The notes under the pieces were generated by a model that made no database searches, was not told the DNA's origin, and saw nothing but the letters and a program-made list of their open reading frames with translations. Below are positions 56,801 to 64,000 of a stretch of 64,000 nt of DNA, piece by piece. The stretch spans positions 1-64,000 of the forward strand of contig NZ_JAEUGD010000067.1 in the NCBI RefSeq assembly GCF_016775155.1. The letters are read 5' to 3'. The stretch is from Fulvivirga marina (GTDB taxonomy: Bacteria; Bacteroidota; Bacteroidia; Cytophagales; Cyclobacteriaceae). The translations under genes were made by a program, and so were the position numbers. The stretch's first letter is position 1; each line of letters opens with the position of its first letter.

Positions 56801-59800
56801 GAAATAAAGGGTATCTATTTCTTCAATTTCCTTCAGGCAGTTTTTGAAACCGTCATGATCATCTGTTCCACATTGCCACTCTTGATCTGATATCTGTTTT
56901 GTTTTATTGGCTATGCGAATGAGAAGGATTTTTGCTTCTGCATTTTGCTCATAGTGTGCAAGGATATCCTTTTCAAAACCAGTGGTTTCTCCACAAACAA
57001 TCAATACATTTTTATGAGCAGCCTCCACATTTTTCTGCGAAACAGCCTGTTCTTCCCACTGTGTAAGGTAGCTCACCTTATCCCATGATAGGGTTGTACC
57101 TGCATCAGTACCTTTCATTGCCAATGGCGCTGCGCTTAAGTGGGATAGTTCAAGCCCTTCTATGAGTACTGCTACATTACCTTGCAGATCGCAAAGGTCA
57201 ATGTCCAGTTTAATATGTTCGTCACCAGCTTTGACTCCCGGTGAGAAGCGTATCCAGGCGTACATTTCTTCTACGCATGCTGACACGGTAGTTACTGATT
57301 CCAAGGCTACAGGCACCAGTGGCTCCGCATCGGCGATCAATGCCATACTCGCCTGTAGTACGCTATCCATAATGGCCGGGTGCAGTATATAATTACCTTC
57401 TGTAGCAACCGGTGTTTTTAATTTCACCAGCACTTGCTGGCTTCCAAGATGTATAGCGCTGATTGCCTGAAGAGACTGACCATAGTTAATACCTGCACTT
57501 TCCAGAGCATGGTACAAGCCGGATACTTCCATAGTATCACTCATGTACCTCATCAACTCATGAACATCCAGGGTCATAGCTTCGGGTTGAGCAGTAAAGG
57601 CTGCATACCCGCTAAAGTGAATTACCTCCTCATCTGCCTCAGTACTAAAGATCTCATAACTGATCAGTTCATCATCCTGAGCTGCCAGGGTGATCCTGAC
57701 ACTGTGATCCTGATCCACGATGCACGGCTCTGCCCACTCTAATTGATGGAGGGCAATCGCTGCTGGTTCTTCCATGGCAGGCATAGCCATTTCGACTGCT
57801 GCTCTTGCCATCTCAAGGTAAGCGGCTGCGGGCAATATTGTATTTTCCTTGTAGTGATAATCTCCTACGAAGAGGTCACTACCTCTGAAAGTTGAGCTAT
57901 AGCTTTGCTGTAAAAGGTCTGAAGTGTTACGATGTACTAACGGGTGCAGTTGTGCATTTGAATGAATTCCCGATAGTTCAAACTGACCTTTTGATGCTGC
58001 ATCTATCCAGTAGCGATCTTGTGCAAAAGGATAAGTTGGCAATGCTATACGTTTTGGTTTGTTTTCACCGTAGAATTTCTTCCAATCCAAGGTCAGCCCT
58101 TTAACCCACAACTCCAGCAATTTAGAAAGTTTCCTGCGGTTGATCCATTTATCAATCGCCTCTTTCATGTCTTCATCGTCATTGATGATGCTCATGTCTT
58201 CCTGATTGCGCTTAACCTTGCCCTGATAGGTATCTTCGAGGTCTTCTGCACCGTCAAGGTAAGCCTGTAATTTTTCAACCAGTTGATCCACCGAACTTAC
58301 GAGGAAGCCCAGGCGAACTTCGAACTCTTCTCTACATACCTGAAGGCTATAAGCGAGCGCTGGCAATTCAATGCTGCCCTTTGTTGAATCCGTGATGAAA
58401 TCAAACAGATCACGGGCTTTTTGCTGCAGTTGTTCTTCCGTTCTTGCAGAAAGCAGGATAGCCTCTTTATCTCCGGTATAGGTTACAGGTGCGGACCGCA
58501 CTTCTTCGGCCATGGTCTGATACTCTTCAATAACCACATGGGCATTGGTACCACTTCGGCCAAATGAACTTACCGCTCCCAAATACGGTCTGCCTTGCTC
58601 TTTGTTCCACTCTCGGGTCTCTTTATTGATAAAGAACGGACTATTGTTCCAGGTGATATAATCGTTTTCTTCTTCACAATTTAAGCTGGCCGGTATCTGA
58701 CGGTGTTGTATGGCCTTCAGTAAATTGACCACACTCACTAACCCTGACGCTGCCAGTGTATGGCCAACGTTGCTCTTACAACTGGTCAGAGCGCAATGTC
58801 CCTGTTTCCCTTGTGTCGGTCTGTCTCCATTCAGGTTTCTGAAGGCTTTAACCAAAGCATTGATCTCAACTGGATCTCCCAGTTTGGTACCTGTACCATG
58901 GGTTACAATGTATGACAGGTCATTGGTATCAATCTGATGATCGGCATAAACCTTTTCGATCAACTCTGCCTGTCTGTCTCCATTAGGGGCGGTTACTCCA
59001 TTGGTTTTTCCGTCGAAGTTGATACCGCTGGCCTTAATGGTTCCGTAGATGGAGTCTCCATCAGCAACAGCTGCCGACAATGGTTTCAGCATGAACACCA
59101 CAACAGACTCGCCCACTCCTATACCATTGGCATTTTTGGAGAAAGTATGGCAATGTCCATCTTGTGAAAGCATACCCGCCTCGCTCATCATCACATAGCT
59201 GTCAGGTGAAATCAGAAGCGAAATACCAGCAACGATGGCTGACTTGCATTCTCCCTGGCGCAAGCTTGACACAGCCTGATGCAATGCAACCAAGCCGGAT
59301 GAACATGCAGTGTTAGTAGCAATGGCCGGGCCATGCAAGTCCAGGAAGTATGACAGTCGTGAGCTTATCATGGCATTACCCGTAGTGGAAATACCTTGCT
59401 TTCCGGTGATATGGTCATACTGCCCCTCTTCCATTCCAACAAACATGCCTACCTTTTCACCTCTGAGGTCACTCGGAGAAATCCTTGCATCCTCTATCGC
59501 TTTATATGTTTCTATAAGGAGTAGCCTTTCAGCAGGGTCCATCTGCTCGGCTTCACGAGGTGAGATCTCAAAGAATAATGGATCAAACTCGTCAACACCA
59601 TGAATAAAGCCTCCTTTATTAATTGTTATTTTATTGTTTTCATCACCAGGAACAGTGAAGTACTTACGCCAATCCCACCTTGAGGCAGGTATTTCCGTGA
59701 TGGCATCTTTACCCTCTGCCAGTATGGTCCATAGTTGGTCTACGGTACGGGCCTGAGGGAAACGCCCTGACATCCCTACAATGGCTATCGGCTCTTGATT

Positions 59801-62800
59801 CAATGTGCCTGTCACTTGCGGACCAAATCCTGAAGCTACACGACGGCGAATTGCTGGTTTCAGGCTCTTCAACCTGGTTGCAACAACTTTCGCATTATCG
59901 CTGCTGATCACCGCACTATCCTGTCTGTAAAAACCCTCCACATGCTCAGCATGTTCATCAAGGAAATACGCACTCAGTTTATCAATAGTGGTGGCACTGA
60001 AAAATACGGCCGGTGTTACTTCTACTCCAAAGTGGGTGGTCAGCCTTTTGGCAAATTCACTCAGACTGATGGAGTCAAAACCATAATCGGTCAGGTTTTC
60101 AGTGATGTTGAGCTGATTTTGATTGATCTTAGTCAGTGCTGAAACCACTTGCTTCAAATCAGAGGTAATGCACTCTTTCAGCGAAAGTCCCTGATACTGT
60201 GGTTTCCATCCTTTTCCTGCCATGACATTTGCCATGTTTTGTGCATTTTCTCCAACCTCAGACTGGCCTGAAGTGTACAACCTGCTCAATACTTGCTCCA
60301 CACGTGAAGGTTTGCCCAACATAACCAGTGTTTGTAGCCTTTCGGATCTCAAGAGGTCGTGCCAGATGTCCACTCCCTGCGATGTTTGTAGTGGCTCCTG
60401 GCCACTGCTTTTCAAGTAAAACGAAGTTTGAGCCGAATCACTGGTACCCATGCCTCCTTCCTGCCACAATGGCCAGTTAATAACTAATGTTTTACCATTG
60501 TGCTGTCCTTTTTGCTCTCGATAATGGCTATAGGCCATCTGGAAGCGGCTGGCTACGGCATAGTCGCACGAACCAAAGTCTCCCAAGAAAGCTGATACGG
60601 AAGAGAAGTAACAAATGAAATCCAGTGAAGGCTGATCAAAAGCCTCATCCAACAGCAAGGAGCCGATGGATTTAGGATGAAGTACTGCGTTAATATCTGA
60701 TGTTGATCTATTGTAAAAAGGCTCTGAAGACTCGACTCCTGCGGCATGGATTATACCTGAGATATCAAAAGGTAACTCTGCCTGCAATGCCTGGATAGCC
60801 TCTCTGTTGCTTACATCAACTGAGTGATAGCTTACCTCTCCAGCTCCGGCCTCTTTCAATATGCTTAATTGCGATTTAATGTCTGAGGTCATCTGACGTC
60901 TGCCTACCAATACCAGATTGGCATGGTAATTTTCCGCCAGGTAACGTGCAAACTGCAAGCCCAGATTACCACAACCACCTGTAATCAAATAATTTCCGCT
61001 TTGTTTCAATACAGATTCTTCGGTTGTTTTACCGGGCTTACACGTTTGGAGCGACAATAAAAATCTTTGGTTTTGCTTATACCACAATACCCCATTGTGC
61101 CCCGCCGCATCCAATAGTTGCTGAGGTGTGCATGAAGCAGTATCAGTATAAAGCAATGATAATTGAATATTGGGCAGGATCAGTTTCATTGATCTTTCGA
61201 ACCCGATCCATGAATAATCCCAGCAGGTATTAACATTTGTAGGATCGTATTGACCAACCAACGCCACGTGTGTTACTATGGATGCTGATGACTTAATGGC
61301 CTTGAACAGATCGAATAACATGTGAATACCTGTCTCTCCCTGATCTTTTGCCCACATGTAAATAATGCGGACCGGCTTACCTGCCTCCGTAATATGATCT
61401 AGAATCTTGCTGATCTCATCCTGGCTTGCCGGACTGTCAGCCTGTTCAACGATAGTCGCTTTAGATAATGGGTTAGCTGTTTCGGCGATTAGCTTTTCAC
61501 GGAACTCCTTGGTGGTGAAAATGATGGTTTGCTGACCAGCTGGTACTGACGTGGAACCTGTATAAGGTCTAGCCTCCCAATCTTCACTGAAAAACAGCGT
61601 CTGTGTTGCTTCATCGTCTTGTAACAATTCAGCCACATTTTCATTAGCTGCTGCCCACTCCTGCATACTTCCCTGATCATTGATACTTAACGATAATCCT
61701 CTCATTTCAACACATACATTACCCAGGTTATCGCACAGATCTATATCTACACTGACGATTTCATCACCTGGCTGATAGCGTTGGGAGAAACGCCCCCATA
61801 CGTACATATCATCAGTACAAGGTGAAATTATGCGTATTGATCTTAAATCAATAGGTGCTGATGACTGGTAATCATTTCTGAAAACATCTACTGCTTTCAG
61901 CGTATGCTTCATCATAGCAGGGTAGAGCCCAAATCCACTTTGATCATTCGCCGTGTGATTTGGTAAACTCAATTGGGCGAGAAATTGAGTTTCTCCTTGA
62001 TAGAAGTTTGTAAGTTCCTGATCCGTGATGTTAATCCCACCCGGTTTCATGTTCCCTTTGAGCTGCTCTATATTCACCACTGGGCCAGCCGTTTCCGTAT
62101 GGCTCAGACGGGCTTCTCCCTGGCTATATATTATTTCTTCATCACCTGACTGGCTACTAATCTCATAATCAATCTGACTATTGCCTTTTTCATACAGGTA
62201 AATGTTAAACTCTGTTTGTGCGGCAGCTACCATCGGTGCTGCCCAAACTATGTTGCGTAACTCTATAACTTCTGGCTGTGATAACAACGAGTGCTCTACA
62301 GCAGCGCGTGCCATTTCAAGCGCTGCCAGGCCTGGTAATACTTTCACGCCATTTTCGAGCTCCAAATAGGATTCATTTCCACTAAAGCTCGAACCAAAAC
62401 GTTGCTGGCTAAGGACTGAAGTGTTTCTATGCAGCAAAGGATGTATCGCTGATGCTGCCGGCGATGTTAGCTGTACGGCTTCATCCGCATCAATCCAGTA
62501 ACGCTCTTTTGCAAAAGGATATACTGGTAAGTTGATACGGTTGGGTTTGACGTTGTCATATAATTTGTTCCAATCCAGCTCATATCCTTTCACCCATAGG
62601 TTGATGAGATTTGAAAGCTTTCTCTGCTGTACCCATTTATCTATGGTGTCTTGCAGGTCCATGTCTTCAGCAAACAGAGAAATGGTGTCTTCATTGCGCT
62701 TAGCTTTGCCTGCGAACACGTTGTTAACGCTCTTCCCTTCAACAAAGGCCTTTAGTTTTTCTGCCAGCTGATCTATACTGCTTGCCACAAGTCCCAAGCG

Positions 62801-64000
62801 TTGATCCATATCTACCCGGCCTATTTGCAGGGTATAGGCTATATCAGCCAAGCTGAGCGACTGCCCTTCCATGCGGACATAATCTAACAGGTCACTCGCT
62901 TTTTGTTTTAGCTGCTCCTCGGTTCGAGCTGACATCGGAATGATGCAGTCTACGTTTTGAAAGCCTGCCGCTGAAGCTCCCGCTCCTACTGGTGACGGGT
63001 ATTCTTCCACAACGATGTGGGCATTGGTTCCGCTGAAACCAAAGGAGCTGATTGCTGCCTTTCGCAGTTCTGAATCCTCTACTTCCCAGTCTTTGAGCTG
63101 GGTATTAACGTAGAACGGGCTATTGTCCAGGCTGATGTGTTCGTTTAACTTCTCAAAGTTAATTGTTGGTGGCAGCTGCTTGTGCTTCATTGACATGATC
63201 AACTTGATCATACCTGCAACTCCTGCCGCCATCAGGCAATGGCCAATATTGCTTTTCACTGAGCCCAGGGCACAGTATTCTTTTTCCTGAGTATATTTTT
63301 TAAAGGACTCTACGAGAGCTTCAACCTCAATCGGATCGCCTAGTTTCGTACCTGTTCCATGTGCTTCCACCAACTGGATAGAGGCCGGATCGATCTTATA
63401 TTTATCGTAAACTTCCTGCTGCAATCTGGATTGTGCTTCTGTATTCGGGGCCGTAATGCCATTGGTTTTTCCATCCTGATTTACACCCCATCCCTGAATA
63501 ACACCAAGAATATTGTCGTTGTCTCTTTCTGCATCCTCAAGTCTTTTCAGCATAACTACACCAACACCTTCACCAGGCACAAATCCGTTGGCGCGCTGAT
63601 CAAAGGAATAACATTTACCATCTGGTGAAAGCATACCCATTTGCGATGTTTTCAAGTGCATATCCGGTCCGGCTCCGATATAGACCCCTCCGGCAAGTAC
63701 CGTATCACTTTTTCCGAGTACTAACGAGTCACAAGCATTGGCAATAGCTACCAGTGATGACGAACATGCTGTATCAATAGTTAAGCAAGGTCCTTGCAAA
63801 TTCAGGAAGTAAGATATGCGTGCTGCCAAAATGGAGTTATCTCCTCCGGTGAAACCATAAGCACTTATCTGCAAGTCTCTTGATAACAGGTGATAATCTC
63901 CCTGTCCGCAACCTACATAAACACCACATTTGCTGTTACCCAACGATTTGGCACTGTAGCCTGCATTTTCTATCGCATGCCAGCAAGCCTGTAAAAACAA
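51083..64000 (-). CDS. PKS A (5' part outside window): KS-DH0-KR-ACP / KS-DH-KR-MT-ACP / KS-DH-dd
   Basis: 4305 residues are visible. The frame is open to the window edge and the first visible codon is TTG (Leu) inside a KS domain, so the true start is further upstream. Approximate positions from the first visible residue: KS 1-333 (Cys79, TACSSS); dead DH 517-770 (no His, Asp to Lys in YPAMMK); KR 997-1194 (no B-type Asp); ACP Ser1310; KS 1402-1827 (Cys1566, TACSSG); DH 2017-2285 (His displaced by one residue, Asp present); KR 2544-2735; C-methyltransferase about 2860-3170 with LEIGAGTGG; ACP Ser3270; KS 3372-3787 (Cys3531, TGCSSS); DH 3975-4260 (intact His and Asp); docking about 4275-4305. 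There is no AT. The last KS-DH needs the KR-ACP at the start of PKS B. In the third KS the KSNIGH motif reads KSYIGH. Confidence 0.95.
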   Translation of the reverse strand: MFLQACWHAIENAGYSAKSLGNSKCGVYVGCGQGDYHLLSRDLQISAYGFTGGDNSILAARISYFLNLQGPCLTIDTACSSSLVAIANACDSLVLGKSDTVLAGGVYIGAGPDMHLKTSQMGMLSPDGKCYSFDQRANGFVPGEGVGVVMLKRLEDAERDNDNILGVIQGWGVNQDGKTNGITAPNTEAQSRLQQEVYDKYKIDPASIQLVEAHGTGTKLGDPIEVEALVESFKKYTQEKEYCALGSVKSNIGHCLMAAGVAGMIKLIMSMKHKQLPPTINFEKLNEHISLDNSPFYVNTQLKDWEVEDSELRKAAISSFGFSGTNAHIVVEEYPSPVGAGASAAGFQNVDCIIPMSARTEEQLKQKASDLLDYVRMEGQSLSLADIAYTLQIGRVDMDQRLGLVASSIDQLAEKLKAFVEGKSVNNVFAGKAKRNEDTISLFAEDMDLQDTIDKWVQQRKLSNLINLWVKGYELDWNKLYDNVKPNRINLPVYPFAKERYWIDADEAVQLTSPAASAIHPLLHRNTSVLSQQRFGSSFSGNESYLELENGVKVLPGLAALEMARAAVEHSLLSQPEVIELRNIVWAAPMVAAAQTEFNIYLYEKGNSQIDYEISSQSGDEEIIYSQGEARLSHTETAGPVVNIEQLKGNMKPGGINITDQELTNFYQGETQFLAQLSLPNHTANDQSGFGLYPAMMKHTLKAVDVFRNDYQSSAPIDLRSIRIISPCTDDMYVWGRFSQRYQPGDEIVSVDIDLCDNLGNVCVEMRGLSLSINDQGSMQEWAAANENVAELLQDDEATQTLFFSEDWEARPYTGSTSVPAGQQTIIFTTKEFREKLIAETANPLSKATIVEQADSPASQDEISKILDHITEAGKPVRIIYMWAKDQGETGIHMLFDLFKAIKSSASIVTHVALVGQYDPTNVNTCWDYSWIGFERSMKLILPNIQLSLLYTDTASCTPQQLLDAAGHNGVLWYKQNQRFLLSLQTCKPGKTTEESVLKQSGNYLITGGCGNLGLQFARYLAENYHANLVLVGRRQMTSDIKSQLSILKEAGAGEVSYHSVDVSNREAIQALQAELPFDISGIIHAAGVESSEPFYNRSTSDINAVLHPKSIGSLLLDEAFDQPSLDFICYFSSVSAFLGDFGSCDYAVASRFQMAYSHYREQKGQHNGKTLVINWPLWQEGGMGTSDSAQTSFYLKSSGQEPLQTSQGVDIWHDLLRSERLQTLVMLGKPSRVEQVLSRLYTSGQSEVGENAQNMANVMAGKGWKPQYQGLSLKECITSDLKQVVSALTKINQNQLNITENLTDYGFDSISLSEFAKRLTTHFGVEVTPAVFFSATTIDKLSAYFLDEHAEHVEGFYRQDSAVISSDNAKVVATRLKSLKPAIRRRVASGFGPQVTGTLNQEPIAIVGMSGRFPQARTVDQLWTILAEGKDAITEIPASRWDWRKYFTVPGDENNKITINKGGFIHGVDEFDPLFFEISPREAEQMDPAERLLLIETYKAIEDARISPSDLRGEKVGMFVGMEEGQYDHITGKQGISTTGNAMISSRLSYFLDLHGPAIATNTACSSGLVALHQAVSSLRQGECKSAIVAGISLLISPDSYVMMSEAGMLSQDGHCHTFSKNANGIGVGESVVVFMLKPLSAAVADGDSIYGTIKASGINFDGKTNGVTAPNGDRQAELIEKVYADHQIDTNDLSYIVTHGTGTKLGDPVEINALVKAFRNLNGDRPTQGKQGHCALTSCKSNVGHTLAASGLVSVVNLLKAIQHRQIPASLNCEEENDYITWNNSPFFINKETREWNKEQGRPYLGAVSSFGRSGTNAHVVIEEYQTMAEEVRSAPVTYTGDKEAILLSARTEEQLQQKARDLFDFITDSTKGSIELPALAYSLQVCREEFEVRLGFLVSSVDQLVEKLQAYLDGAEDLEDTYQGKVKRNQEDMSIINDDEDMKEAIDKWINRRKLSKLLELWVKGLTLDWKKFYGENKPKRIALPTYPFAQDRYWIDAASKGQFELSGIHSNAQLHPLVHRNTSDLLQQSYSSTFRGSDLFVGDYHYKENTILPAAAYLEMARAAVEMAMPAMEEPAAIALHQLEWAEPCIVDQDHSVRITLAAQDDELISYEIFSTEADEEVIHFSGYAAFTAQPEAMTLDVHELMRYMSDTMEVSGLYHALESAGINYGQSLQAISAIHLGSQQVLVKLKTPVATEGNYILHPAIMDSVLQASMALIADAEPLVPVALESVTTVSACVEEMYAWIRFSPGVKAGDEHIKLDIDLCDLQGNVAVLIEGLELSHLSAAPLAMKGTDAGTTLSWDKVSYLTQWEEQAVSQKNVEAAHKNVLIVCGETTGFEKDILAHYEQNAEAKILLIRIANKTKQISDQEWQCGTDDHDGFKNCLKEIEEIDTLYFISMAEPKAGSIQLKNMIDGQESNEIQLLRLIKFLKQSNKINDKVESYILTQDTYSIYEEPNNFNGAGITGLAYSLAQSSYQFRVRNLDLSSEDLKTPESRRNTLGMILHEPPADRGEVFKLRSGKRYRQLLYKLNWDTNSHSAIRHHGVYLIVGGTGTVGKIMTRNLIEQYGATVVWLGRSEETSERVQAAMQQFEKSAENLLYIQADATDPNSMKQAIVSIKQKHPAIHGAMFAGMVFRFENSLDQTTESEFRSIFDLKAQGSWVFYDALKDESLDFMCYFSSGQAYSFSGASKLSAYACGITYADSFVHAIRKQADFPVGIINWGFWKSTTETITANKDGVTTGNFDALEDLEGFKCFEQFVGELHQGRVHQVLCMKASQHIETLMNCNPEDMISLTGTSALPSTSLDESEIEIPYEKIKKLKLAEEKSDLEDWLVQLLFCQMDQLVKSAGLEKPNTMSDLREQCGVLDKYIPWWEACLNRLNQNKYIQWKGDTITKWKKVDAEATWKKWQVEKEKYLQNPDRKAWVGLVNDCLERLPEILQGKTLATDVIFPNSSMEKVEGVYKNNLMSDTFNEIVANAVVAYVQQKLQADPNARLRMLEIGAGTGGTSAVIFDRLQPYKESIEKYCYTDLSKAFFFHAEKNYLPDNPYIECQRLDIEQPIDDQGIEVGTYDLVIATNVLHATKDIRRTLRNAKAVLHQEGYILINELSTPALFNHLTFGLLDGWWLFTDAELRMPGSPGLYPAGWQHVLEEEGFPAVLFPAKEAHMLGQQIILAQSNGAIRRKISVKKDEKIAPKTPATVKSKPVQIPVQKQKVVQMKKPQPAAKPSLNIQDYISTKILNCLSETLKISSNEIDSDMAFSDYGIDSILGVSFINQINEVLSISLNTAIIFEHSTVNRLSKHVMNSYQSQIEPDIEVQAEATVMEEEEVVTQVYEERTASRASILPQSRFTFRNKPSSRLVSAKTEVNTSEIAVVGISGMFPKAENIEEFWHNLVEGIDGVDELPERYLDQKNFFSSKKQAGKTRCKWAGIVEDRDCFDPLFFNISPKEAESMNPHQRLVLQESWNALENAGYNPRALSGSQTGIYIGAEPTGYSGDTFTGYSDAIIASRLSYILNLNGPSFVVNTGCSSSAVALHLACESLRNRETDMALAGGVNACLEQNMLIRLDEIEMLSPSGRCFTFDQSADGTIMSEGVGIVVLKRLDDAIEAGDKIYGLISGSGINQDGASNGITAPNGEAQEKLIVDVYNKFNIDPEKISYVEAHGTGTKLGDPVETNALVRAFRNFTESKEYCAVGSAKSYIGHAAAAAGVIGLIKVLLSMQHNKIPKLLNFKTMNPLIEFDGSPFYINTEVQEWEPLKDAPRMAAINSFGHSGTNAHLVVKEFIQPESKPTSKTGEPVIVPLSAKTPEQLQQRANELLNFVKVSQGGMAEAIDMVDMAYTLQTGREAMEERLAFIVSSVEELADKLQAFVNGERNIENTWVGQAKRNKDIQSLFSGDLDLQEIIDKWIARNKLSSLTDLWVKGLDLDWLKLYEGVKPHKVHLPSYPFAKERYWYHATKGSVQAKPAGLVGAVIHPLLHQNTSDLNQQSYTTTFSGEEFFLTDHRVNENKVLPAVAYLEMAQVAANMALPVHDEPFILELQNTVWLKPVVVGEQKQVTIALFENDEDGTFEKVDFEIYSLGNDTDDLDGETIHCQGQAIFGRYEVPARLDIDQLRAQMQEGTIEPDTVYDSFRKIGMNYGPAHQCVTAVYMGEDQLLAHLNMAEQDNQHDFVLHPAMMDCALQACIGLMVDLDDLPSRPLLPFALESVRVIAACTEDMYVWARYAQGSQPGDKLIKLDIDLCDHEGNVCVQMHGFSSRALDGKIEQAAQKAISDQSYDDGFYNNIIEKVLNNEISVEEAAELD
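54075..59795 (-). other. module 2: KS-DH-KR-cMT-ACP
   Basis: KS 58520-59795 (Cys at 59303-59305), DH 57145-57950, KR 55795-56370, C-methyltransferase about 54480-55430 with its SAM motif near 54961-55010, ACP Ser at 54191-54193. It adds an alpha-methylated unit. The DH has Asp in HPAIMD, but its His lies 8 and not 9 residues before the conserved Pro, so dehydration here is uncertain. Confidence 0.85.
59985..64000 (-). other. module 1 (partial): KS-DH0-KR-ACP
   Basis: KS (before 64000 to 63000), linker ending in YPFAKERYW near 62505, dead DH 61690-62450, KR 60420-61010 preceded by its structural half, ACP with Ser at 60071-60073. The dead DH and active KR predict a retained beta-hydroxyl. The KR has ESS where B-type KRs have LDD, so an L-configured (A-type) hydroxyl is expected. 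The KS sequence groups by eye with the KS domains after modules 4 and 6. Confidence 0.85.

Noticed and set aside
63998-64000. Apparent start of PKS A at the window edge
   Set aside because: The codon is TTG inside a KS domain (LFLQACWHAIENAG); the real protein continues beyond the window.
1-64000. tRNA, rRNA, CRISPR array, insertion sequence or transposase
   Set aside because: I found no support for any of these; the window is filled by co-directional biosynthetic genes.
10766-64000. Internal AT or enoyl-reductase domains in the synthases
   Set aside because: The regions after each KS have only the short linker ending in YPFA(K/R)(E/D)RYW, with no GHSxGE motif, and no ER-type motif was seen.

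Overview
This window is the 3' part of a very large trans-AT (acyltransferase-less) polyketide synthase gene cluster. Every gene lies on the minus strand, so transcription runs from position 64000 down to 1. The organism is most likely a member of the Bacteroidota. The reasons are moderate-to-low GC with AT-rich spacers, starts without clear Shine-Dalgarno sequences, an outer-membrane beta-barrel protein inside the cluster, and the general sequence character. I cannot name a genus.

Four giant synthase genes fill 10766-64000. PKS A (its 5' end is outside the window), PKS B, PKS C and PKS D carry 11 ketosynthases, 12 carrier proteins, 8 ketoreductases, 10 dehydratase folds (4 clearly dead, 1 doubtful), 1 C-methyltransferase and 6 enoyl-CoA-hydratase-like (ECH) domains. 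None has an internal acyltransferase. Modules are split across proteins: KS-DH | KR-ACP at the A/B and B/C borders, and KS | DH-KR-ACP at the C/D border. Short helical docking segments sit at each border. PKS B and PKS C each contain a beta-branching module with three ECH domains in tandem followed by two carrier proteins. About 9 kb of PKS B and PKS C is one duplicated block. A stand-alone condensation/acyltransferase-fold protein is encoded between PKS C and PKS D. PKS D stops after a KS-DH, with no carrier protein and no thioesterase, so the line must be finished by something else.

Downstream (10574 to 5796) lies an unusual sulfur-related group: a protein with two C_GCAxxG_C_C domains, a NifS/IscS-type cysteine desulfurase, a SAM methyltransferase, and a long class-V PLP enzyme that carries an internally truncated extra copy of its own fold. 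It suggests sulfur (perhaps methylthio) chemistry on the polyketide, but that is inference.

The left end (5593 to 1) holds the trans-acting partners: an HMG-CoA-synthase-like enzyme (PksG type), an ECH1 dehydratase (PksH type), a beta-barrel outer-membrane protein, a probable acyl hydrolase (PedC type) and a malonyl acyltransferase cut by the window edge. The acyltransferase loads the carrier proteins and the hydrolase probably clears stalled ones. The PksG and PksH homologues, with the third ECH domain of each triple, would install beta-branches in modules 4 and 6. The donor carrier protein and decarboxylating KS of the usual cassette are not in the window.

Reading the modules in order predicts: L-type beta-hydroxyl (m1), alpha-methyl unit (m2), olefin (m3), beta-branch (m4), olefin (m5), beta-branch (m6), L-type beta-hydroxyl (m7), diene (m8, m9), beta-hydroxyl (m10), then an incomplete dehydrating module (m11).
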